The notes beneath the pieces were generated by a model that was given only the letters and a program-made list of their open reading frames with translations, did no database searches and was not told where the DNA came from. Positions 17,180 through 23,415 of a stretch of 23,415 nt of DNA are shown here, one piece after another; the first letter of the stretch is position 1; each line of letters opens with the position of its first letter. This DNA comes from UBA2588 sp002339805 (GTDB lineage Bacteria; Chloroflexota; Dehalococcoidia; Lucifugimonadales; UBA3495), in the NCBI GenBank assembly GCA_045562555.1, contig JBJKVO010000003.1, positions 1-23,415 on the forward strand, written 5' to 3'. The translations under genes and the position numbers were made by a program.

Positions 17180-18644
17180 TTATCCTACAAACTTATAGTA
17201 CTCAATGCCTTCATCGCTAAAGTTAGGGTTAGAGCTTTGTCCGACAGATTCAATTACAAAGCCATTTTCAGGTTCCATTAAGTCTTGAGCTAGTCCAGTA
17301 TCGTGGAGGCTTTCATACTGAACTTTTGTAAGGGTTTGACTTGACTCTAAAGCCTCTTTGAAGCCAATCTTCAATGCGGCAGTTTCCCATCCTTTTACTA
17401 AGCATGCAGGAATTGCCTCGGCAGCATCACCGCTACCATAGCCTACTGCAAGAATATTTCTATTGGTTAAATCTTTACCTGTTTCTGCTGCTTCTTCTAG
17501 GCCTGCAGCAATCCATGCAGGCAGCGCTGCACAATATACATTACCAATATCTTTCATGGACTCTGATCCTAGTGACATTTTTGATAGCACTAGTTCCTTA
17601 AATACTGCGCTATTACGAAACTCTTTTAACAACCTGATGCTCAAAGGGGTAAACATCGTCATCAATGTTGCCATCTTTTACGAGCTGCAATACATCAGGC
17701 TTTGAGCGCATCTCTGCAATTACTGCATCTGGATCAAGGTTGACTTGCCTGCAATGAGCCTCTAGTTCTGCTCTATCAGAGGCTGTGTTATTTGCCAGTC
17801 CAAAAAGGTAGCTCATTGCAAACGAATTCATAGGCATTTTGTGATAGGGCCGATGCATAAAAGCTGATGCTAAATTGTGATAATAATCACTTGAACTTAC
17901 TTTTAATCGGCGCAGCATGTCGTTTAGAGCATGAAGAGTCTCATCCAAATAACAAGTTGTAGAATATTTTCCATTAAAGACAGGTAAATCCTGAAAATGA
18001 CAATTCAGGGTGCCCCGAATAATGTTGCGTAAGACAGGTTTACGGAAATCAACTGCGCGATAAGCAGACGCACTTCCGATGGACTTAAGATCAATAGAAA
18101 GCATCTTCGGATTACGTTCCAGTAGCATAGCAACTGCGCCTGCGCCCTGAGTGGGTTCTCCAGAACTGCCACGGGCATATTCTGCAATATCTGCACTGAC
18201 AACAATTGCACAGCGATCATCATCTTCCAAGGCTAGATAACGAAGAGCTTGCTTTAGCGCATAGATGCCTCCTAGACACGCATGCTTTATTTCTGGCACT
18301 TCGCAATTACGCCCTATGGGCGTTAGTCCTCGGATGCTAAGACCTTGATCAAGCATGCCCTTAATAATGATAGCGCCAGCTGAATTATCAGTACTAGATT
18401 CTGTTCCAAGGCCTAGAAAACCTACCCTTTGTGGGTCTATATTGTATTTTTCAATTAAATCCATCACAGCAGTCGCTGCTATGGTATAGACGCTTTGATA
18501 AGGCCCGCGCATGCGAAAGCTATGACCGACAACCGCACTGGTTTTATCCCATGATGAATTAGTCCACTGGCACCAGTCCTTTAGATCTACCCGATAAGGT
18601 GGTACGTAGACCGCGCATCCACTAATACCGATAGATTGATTCAT
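17180..18644 (-). CDS. HMG-CoA synthase family protein, interrupted by one frameshift
   Basis: A thiolase-fold enzyme expected to condense acetyl-CoA with acetoacetyl-CoA to HMG-CoA, the entry step of the pathway. After ISGCAVYVPPYRVDL come LGTESSTDNSAGAI, the catalytic cysteine in KHACLGGIYALKQAL, and the histidine motif FMHRPYHKMP. The upstream frame stops at 17613. The downstream frame resumes directly (DDDVYP then LSIRLLKEF, and later GNVYCAALPAWIAAGLEE) if one base is removed from the AAA/GGGG runs at 17643-17649. The repaired length is about 487 residues, longer than the roughly 390 of the firmicute enzyme. The frame opens at a GTG at 18653, but I prefer the ATG at 18644, preceded by AGGTG. 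It is convergent with the mevalonate operon. A polyketide beta-branching HMGS-like enzyme is unlikely in this context. Confidence 0.87.
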
Positions 18645-18735
18645 AAAGAGCACCTGAGGTTAAGGCTGGTATTTTTCCCTGAAAAGCACTGGTCGGTATC
18701 CAAGGGCGGGTTATACCGATTATATGACAACAATC

Positions 18736-18768
18736 TATGAATCACCTCATTCATAATGCAAGTGATTC
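18736..18768. promoter_or_regulatory. Two overlapping inverted repeats in the HMG-CoA synthase / fds intergenic region
   Basis: Within the 210-base divergent gap, TATGAAT (18736-18742) and ATTCATA (18749-18755) form one dyad. GAATCAC (18739-18745) and GTGATTC (18762-18768) form a second that shares bases with the first. The two stems are mutually exclusive as RNA, or they could be paired operator half-sites as DNA. They lie about 90 bases before the small ORF at 18855. Function is inferred only from placement. Confidence 0.35.
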
Positions 18769-18854
18769 AAAATTACATACAACTTTATGGGGATTGTTAT
18801 AGGTTAAACTTCAAGCTGGGATAATATTTACATGCCTTTCTTATTGGAATTGAT

Positions 18855-19226
18855 ATGAAACTCCGTATTCGCGGTAATTCAGTTCGTCTTCGACTCTCAC
18901 AATCTGATATGACCCAAATTGTGGATTATGGGCTTGTTGTAGATTCTGTAGAGTTCGCACCGAGTGAAAAATTAGAATACCGATTAGAAACAGTGCCAAG
19001 TGGAGAGGTGCGAGCTGCCTATCAAGGCAATAGTATTTCTGTGCTTTTACCGAAAGCAACGTTAGAAAAGTGGGCCCATACGTCTGAAGTTTCCATTGAG
19101 GGTCTAACCCTTTTGACTAATGGAAGTTATCTCAAAATCCTTGTTGAAAAAGATTTCACATGCCTCACCTCTCGAGATAATGAGGATGAAGCTGATCTAT
19201 TTCCAAATCCAAATAAAACAAACTAA
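18855..19226 (+). CDS. Small conserved protein upstream of formate dehydrogenase, function unknown
   Basis: A 123-residue soluble protein with no signal peptide or membrane segment. It starts KLRIRGNSVRLRLSQSDM, followed by a beta-rich, repetitive-looking body (YGLVVDSVEF, LEYRLETVPSGEVRAAYQGNSISVLLPKATLEKW). A single cysteine lies in the C-terminal stretch FTCLTSRDNEDEADLFPNP. This pattern resembles an uncharacterised DUF family that I recall in proteobacteria (DUF7009-like), but I cannot confirm the number. The ATG at 18855 has TTGGAA about 6 bases upstream. It precedes fdsG by 129 bases on the same strand, so a link to formate dehydrogenase expression or maturation is possible but not shown. 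Confidence 0.65.
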   Translation: MKLRIRGNSVRLRLSQSDMTQIVDYGLVVDSVEFAPSEKLEYRLETVPSGEVRAAYQGNSISVLLPKATLEKWAHTSEVSIEGLTLLTNGSYLKILVEKDFTCLTSRDNEDEADLFPNPNKTN

Positions 19227-19355
19227 TAATGATATTTTTAGTGTTTGGTTGTGGTTTAACATGCTGTTTAAAAATGCTTTTTTCGTAAAATTTAGCTGTT
19301 AATTCCTACTCAGCTGATAAAATGACTTTTCTGTCAGAGCTTTGGGGTCTTTGTT

Positions 19356-19837
19356 TTGAGTGATCAATCGTCTGGTAATGCACAAGATTCAAATGCGGCG
19401 TTGGTTCGTAAAATTGCTGAGAAATATACTTCTCAGCTTGGACCTTTGCTTCCAATTTTGCATGCAATTCAGGATCAGTTTGGTTTTATTCCCAGTTCAG
19501 CTGTGCCCGTTATTGCTGAGGTTCTTAATCTTTCGCGCGCTGAAATTCATGGGGTCATTACTTTCTACCATTTCTTCAGAGAGACTGCTCCAGGGAAACA
19601 AACTTTGTATCTATGTCGCGCTGAAGCTTGTCAGGCAATGGGTGCTAGGAAGCTAGAACGTCATGCAAAAGAAAAGCTTGGGGTGGATTATCATGAAACA
19701 ACCTCTGATGGACGTTTCAGTCTTGAACCCGTTTACTGTCTTGGTAACTGCGCATGTTCTCCGGCTTTGATGATTGATGACTTCGTTTATGGCGGGTAAC
19801 TCCTGAGCGATTCGACTCACTAGTAGATGAGGTTTAG
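19356..19837 (+). CDS. fdsG: NAD-dependent formate dehydrogenase gamma subunit (NuoE-like), frameshifted near its C-terminus
   Basis: A thioredoxin-like [2Fe-2S] subunit of the soluble formate dehydrogenase complex that passes electrons toward the FMN/NAD subunit. It has GPLLPILHAIQDQFGFIP and the cluster cysteines in LCRAEACQAMGA and YCLGNCACSPALMID, as in NuoE-family proteins. As sequenced it stops at 19797-19799 after DDFVYGG. Adding one base near 19791-19796 restores a family-like tail, FVYGRVTPERFDSLVDEV, ending at TAG 19835-19837. That stop directly abuts the GTG of fdsB. The coordinates give the repaired extent, about 160 residues. The start is TTG at 19356; no in-frame ATG is nearby upstream. 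Confidence 0.88.
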
Positions 19838-21385
19838 GTGGTGGCTGAAGATAGAGTGAAAGTTTTTGTTCCAAGAGAAACAGCCGCACGTTCTTTGGGG
19901 TCAGAGGATGTGGCTTTAGCTATTGAGCAGGTCGCCCTTGAACGGGGAGAATCTGTGGCATTAGTGCGCAATGGTTCTCGAGGGCTATTTTGGTTGGAAC
20001 CACTGGTAGAGGTAGAAATTGATGGGGTAAGGCATGCATTTGGGCCTATCTCGGCAGATGAAGTTAATAGTTTATTCGAGGCTGGGTTTCTTGATGGTGG
20101 TAATCATCCCAAAGGATTAGGGCCTACGGAAGAGCTACCTTATCTTGCAGAACAAAATAGACTTACATTTGCTCGCGCAGGTATAACAGATCCCCTTTCG
20201 CTTGATAGTTACCGGGTACATGGCGGTTATGAAGGGTTAGAGAAGGCGGTCAAACTTGATTGTGAAGCAATCGTGGATATTGTCACAGAATCCGGCCTTC
20301 GAGGCCGAGGTGGTGCAGCCTTTCCCACAGGAATTAAATGGCGCACAGTTCTAACCGCTGATGGAGAACAAAAGTACGTTACATGTAATGCTGATGAAGG
20401 TGATTCTGGAACTTTTGCCGATCGTTTAGTTATGGAAAGTGACCCCTTTGTGCTTATCGAAGGCATGACTATTGCGGGTATCGCGGTTGGCGCTACTGAA
20501 GGTTATATTTATTTGCGAACAGAATACCCTCTTGCAATTGAAATAATGAATCGGGCTATAAAGCTTGCAGAATCAGCCGGGTATCTTGGTGTTGATGTTA
20601 TGGGCAGCGGTAAGACTTTTTGTCTTGAAGTGCGTGAAGCTGCTGGAGCCTATATCTGCGGTGAAGAAACTTCCATGTTGGAAAGTTTGGAAGGAAAGCG
20701 TGGTGTGATTAGATATCGTCCGCCATTACCAGCAATCAAGGGGTTTTTTGGAGCACCAACTATTGTAAATAATGTCATTACACTTTCTTCTGTTCCAATT
20801 ATTCTTGCTCGGGGAGCTCAGTACTATAAGGATTATGGTTCCGGCCGTTCTAGAGGGACTCTTACTGCACAGCTTGCGGGGAACGTTAAGAGAGGGGGAC
20901 TAGTAGAGATTGGTTTTGGGAAAACACTAAGGGAAATAGTGGAGGGCTTTGGTGGAGGCACGGCAACAGGGCGGCCAATTAGGGCGATTCAGGCCGGCGG
21001 GCCTCTTGGGGCTTATGTTCATCCTTCTCAATTTGATACGCCTCTTGATTACGAAGCATTTGCAGAATTAGGAGCAATGATAGGTCATGGGGGACTAGTT
21101 GTTTTTGACGACACAGTAGATATGGGAGAACAGGCACGGTTCGCTATGGAGTTTTGTTCTATAGAGTCTTGTGGAAAATGTACGCCTTGCCGAATTGGTT
21201 CTATTCGTGGAGTAGAGGTTATCGACCGAATACTTAGTGGTGTCGATGAATCCGCTAACTTGGTATTGTTAAGGGAATTATGCGATACGATGGTAGCAGG
21301 TTCGCTTTGTGCGTTGGGTGGAATGGCCCCATTCCCGGTGCTGAGTGTTATGGATCACTTTCCCGAGGACTTGCAGGCGAGATAA
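19838..21385 (+). CDS. fdsB: NAD-dependent formate dehydrogenase beta subunit (NuoF-like)
   Basis: A 515-residue flavin/Fe-S subunit that reduces NAD with electrons from the molybdenum subunit. An N-terminal thioredoxin-like domain of about 110 residues precedes the NuoF-type core. The NADH/FMN-binding motifs are GLRGRGGAAFPTGIKW, YVTCNADEGDSGTFADR and GAYICGEETSMLESLEGKRG. The [4Fe-4S] ligands lie in ESCGKCTPCRIGS with a later cysteine in SLCALGG. Translation begins at a GTG immediately after the repaired fdsG stop, with GAGG just upstream, which suggests coupling. fdsA follows after 30 bases. The gene is intact. Confidence 0.95.
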   Translation: MVAEDRVKVFVPRETAARSLGSEDVALAIEQVALERGESVALVRNGSRGLFWLEPLVEVEIDGVRHAFGPISADEVNSLFEAGFLDGGNHPKGLGPTEELPYLAEQNRLTFARAGITDPLSLDSYRVHGGYEGLEKAVKLDCEAIVDIVTESGLRGRGGAAFPTGIKWRTVLTADGEQKYVTCNADEGDSGTFADRLVMESDPFVLIEGMTIAGIAVGATEGYIYLRTEYPLAIEIMNRAIKLAESAGYLGVDVMGSGKTFCLEVREAAGAYICGEETSMLESLEGKRGVIRYRPPLPAIKGFFGAPTIVNNVITLSSVPIILARGAQYYKDYGSGRSRGTLTAQLAGNVKRGGLVEIGFGKTLREIVEGFGGGTATGRPIRAIQAGGPLGAYVHPSQFDTPLDYEAFAELGAMIGHGGLVVFDDTVDMGEQARFAMEFCSIESCGKCTPCRIGSIRGVEVIDRILSGVDESANLVLLRELCDTMVAGSLCALGGMAPFPVLSVMDHFPEDLQAR

Positions 21386-21415
21386 TCCCAGTGATAGAGG
21401 AAATGGAGTTGAGCG

Positions 21416-23415
21416 ATGACAGATAGCTATAAAACCTACCGACGGCCACATGATCTGGGTACTCCTGGGGTTACTTCGGATAAATCCGTCACACTGACGG
21501 TTGATGGGAAAGAAGTTTCTGTCCCTAAAGGCACTAAGGTTATTAGAGCCGCTGCACTCGCCGGAATTAATATTCCAAGACTTTGTGCATCAGACAGTCT
21601 TGAGCCTTTTGGGTCATGCCGTCTTTGTTTAGTAGAGATTGATGGGGCAAAAGGGCTGCCCGCTTCATGTACAACCGAAGCTAGCGAAGGGATGAAGGTC
21701 ACTACTCAAAATGATCGATTGGCTGATGTCCGTCGTAATGTTATGGAACTGTATATTTCTGATCATCCGCTGGATTGCCTAACTTGCCCTACTAATGGTG
21801 ATTGCGAACTTCAAGACATGGCTGGTGCTGTTGGGTTGCGTGATGTTCGTTATGGTTATGCTGGAGAGAATCACCTAGAAGCTGAAAAAGACAAAAGTAA
21901 CCCGTACTTTACCTTTGACCCCAGTAAATGCATCGTTTGTTCAAGATGCGTAAGAGCATGTGAGGAAGTTCAAGGAACCTTCGCATTAACTATTGATGGT
22001 CGCGGATTTGAATCGAAGGTTGCAGCCAGCCAGGATCAGTCTTTTCTAGATTCAGAGTGCGTATCTTGTGGGGCATGTGTTCAAGCCTGTCCTACAGCGA
22101 CGCTGACAGAAAACTCTCTTATTAGTAAGGGTCAGCCTGAACATACTGTAATTACCACATGTGCTTATTGCGGTGTTGGTTGCTCTTTCAGAGCCGAGAT
22201 GAAAGGCGAAGAAGTAGTACGCATGATTCCAAACAAAGATGGTAAGGCAAATCATGGCCATTCTTGCGTTAAGGGTAGGTTTGCATTCGGTTATGCCACT
22301 CATAAGGATCGTATAACCAAACCTATGATACGAGATTCCATACATGATCCTTGGAAAGAGGTTTCCTGGGAAGAGGCAATGGAGTTCTCGGCAGCCAAAT
22401 TAAAGGGTATTCAGTCTAAGTATGGAACAGGCTCGATAGGAGGAATCACCTCATCACGTTGTTCAAATGAAGAGACATACCTAGTTCAGAAGTTAGTACG
22501 AGCTGGTTTTGGCAATAACAATGTTGATACCTGTGCGCGTGTTTGCCATTCTCCGACAGGCTATGGGTTGAAGTCGACCTTAGGTGAATCAGCGGGTACA
22601 CAGGCATTTGATTCGGTACTTAAGTCAGATGCAATCATGGTAATAGGGGCAAATCCAACAGAAGCTCATCCGGTTTTTGGATCGCAGATGAAACGTCGTT
22701 TACGAGAGGGTGCCAGCCTAATTGTTCTTGATCCTAGGAGTATAGCTCTTGTTAAGTCACCCCATGTTACTGCAGATTATCATCTGCAGTTGAAGCCAGG
22801 CACTAATGTGGCACTAATAAATGCTTTGGCTCATGTGGTTCTTTCTGAAGGTCTAGAATCTAAGGCATACATAGAGGATCGATGTGAGCAGGATGCCTAT
22901 GAGGACTGGCGAGCTTTTATCTTAGATGAGATCAACTCACCAGAAAGCATGGAATCTGTAACTGGCGTTCCAAGTGGGGATATAAGGGCTGCTGCAAGGC
23001 TTTTTGCCGCTGCTCCTAACGGTGCCATTTATTATGGCTTGGGTGTTTCAGAGCATAGCCAGGGCTCTACCATGGTCATGGGAATTGCAAATCTTGCAAT
23101 GGCTACCGGAAATCTGGGTCGAGAGGGTGTTGGCGTTAATCCATTGCGTGGTCAGAATAACGTACAGGGAGCTTGTGATATGGGTTCCTTTCCCCATGAA
23201 CTTCCAGGTTATCGCCATGTTTCTGATGAGGTTACGCGCACACTATTTGAGAAGGAATGGGGGGTGGATTTAATTCCAACTCCAGGATTTCGTATTCCAA
23301 ATATGTTTGATGCAGCAGTTGCAGGGCAATTTAAGGGTATGTATGTACAGGGCGAAGATGTGGCCCAATCAGATCCGGATACCCATCATGTGACTGCCGC
23401 ACTGACTTCTTTGGA
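21416..23415 (+). CDS. fdsA: NAD-dependent formate dehydrogenase alpha subunit (molybdopterin), 3' end cut by window edge
   Basis: The catalytic subunit that oxidises formate to CO2; 666 codons are present and the frame is open to the edge. The N-terminal part is NuoG/HoxU-like: a [2Fe-2S] ferredoxin domain (PRLCASDSLEPFGSCRLC), a His/Cys cluster (DHPLDCLTCPTNGDC), and two [4Fe-4S] motifs (CIVCSRCVRAC and CVSCGACVQAC). The DMSO-reductase-family core starts with CAYCGVGC and GHSCVKGRF. The molybdenum ligand is a cysteine in CARVCHSPTGYGLK, not selenocysteine. YYGLGVSEHSQG and NPLRGQNNVQGACDMG are usual pterin-site motifs. The start at ATG 21416 has GGAG about 11 bases upstream. Roughly 250-300 residues, and probably the accessory genes fdsC and fdsD, lie beyond the window. 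Confidence 0.95.
   Translation, partial: MTDSYKTYRRPHDLGTPGVTSDKSVTLTVDGKEVSVPKGTKVIRAAALAGINIPRLCASDSLEPFGSCRLCLVEIDGAKGLPASCTTEASEGMKVTTQNDRLADVRRNVMELYISDHPLDCLTCPTNGDCELQDMAGAVGLRDVRYGYAGENHLEAEKDKSNPYFTFDPSKCIVCSRCVRACEEVQGTFALTIDGRGFESKVAASQDQSFLDSECVSCGACVQACPTATLTENSLISKGQPEHTVITTCAYCGVGCSFRAEMKGEEVVRMIPNKDGKANHGHSCVKGRFAFGYATHKDRITKPMIRDSIHDPWKEVSWEEAMEFSAAKLKGIQSKYGTGSIGGITSSRCSNEETYLVQKLVRAGFGNNNVDTCARVCHSPTGYGLKSTLGESAGTQAFDSVLKSDAIMVIGANPTEAHPVFGSQMKRRLREGASLIVLDPRSIALVKSPHVTADYHLQLKPGTNVALINALAHVVLSEGLESKAYIEDRCEQDAYEDWRAFILDEINSPESMESVTGVPSGDIRAAARLFAAAPNGAIYYGLGVSEHSQGSTMVMGIANLAMATGNLGREGVGVNPLRGQNNVQGACDMGSFPHELPGYRHVSDEVTRTLFEKEWGVDLIPTPGFRIPNMFDAAVAGQFKGMYVQGEDVAQSDPDTHHVTAALTSL

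Noticed and set aside
19255..19283. Intrinsic terminator after the small ORF (TTTAACA/TGTTTAAA stem, T6 at 19278-19283)
   Set aside because: The stem is short, AT-rich and bulged, and several bases separate it from the T-run; too weak to call.

Overview
The window looks like a chromosomal segment of a moderately AT-rich proteobacterium, most likely a gammaproteobacterium. This is judged from protein style: a BtuFCD cobalamin importer under a B12 riboswitch, a fused indolepyruvate oxidoreductase, a MerR-TPR regulator and an Fds-type formate dehydrogenase. No species can be named from the sequence alone. I see no tRNA, rRNA, CRISPR array, transposase or phage gene.

Layout. 1-2876 (minus strand): a cobalamin riboswitch followed by btuF, btuC and a btuD cut by the left edge. 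2913-7452 (plus): a PLP-dependent threonine dehydratase and a large indolepyruvate:ferredoxin oxidoreductase. 7490-8332 (minus): a MerR-type DNA-binding/TPR protein. 8333-8652: a gene-free stretch with a 16-bp dyad. 8653-10282 (plus): a fatty-acyl-CoA ligase broken by one indel. 10291-18644: an isoprenoid island. Farnesyl diphosphate synthase is on the minus strand. On the plus strand follow a squalene synthase-type enzyme, diphosphomevalonate decarboxylase, phosphomevalonate kinase, HMG-CoA reductase, mevalonate kinase and type I IPP isomerase. HMG-CoA synthase closes the island on the minus strand. 18855-23415 (plus): a small conserved protein, then the gamma (fdsG), beta (fdsB) and partial alpha (fdsA) subunits of a soluble NAD-dependent formate dehydrogenase, cut by the right edge.

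How it works together. The island encodes every step from HMG-CoA synthesis to IPP/DMAPP by the classical mevalonate route, then FPP, then head-to-head condensation to a C30 product. Only acetoacetyl-CoA thiolase is missing. Most bacteria of this kind use the MEP pathway, so this is the most distinctive content.

Five genes carry an apparent single-base indel: acyl-CoA ligase, HMG-CoA reductase, mevalonate kinase, HMG-CoA synthase and FdsG. In each, conserved protein sequence resumes in another frame directly after the break. Four are an extra base in or beside a short homopolymer and one is a missing base. Read-level error is more likely than decay, because both sides of every break keep family motifs and the largest genes are intact. 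After correction, HMG-CoA reductase runs in frame into mevalonate kinase with no stop, which is either a real fusion or another indel.
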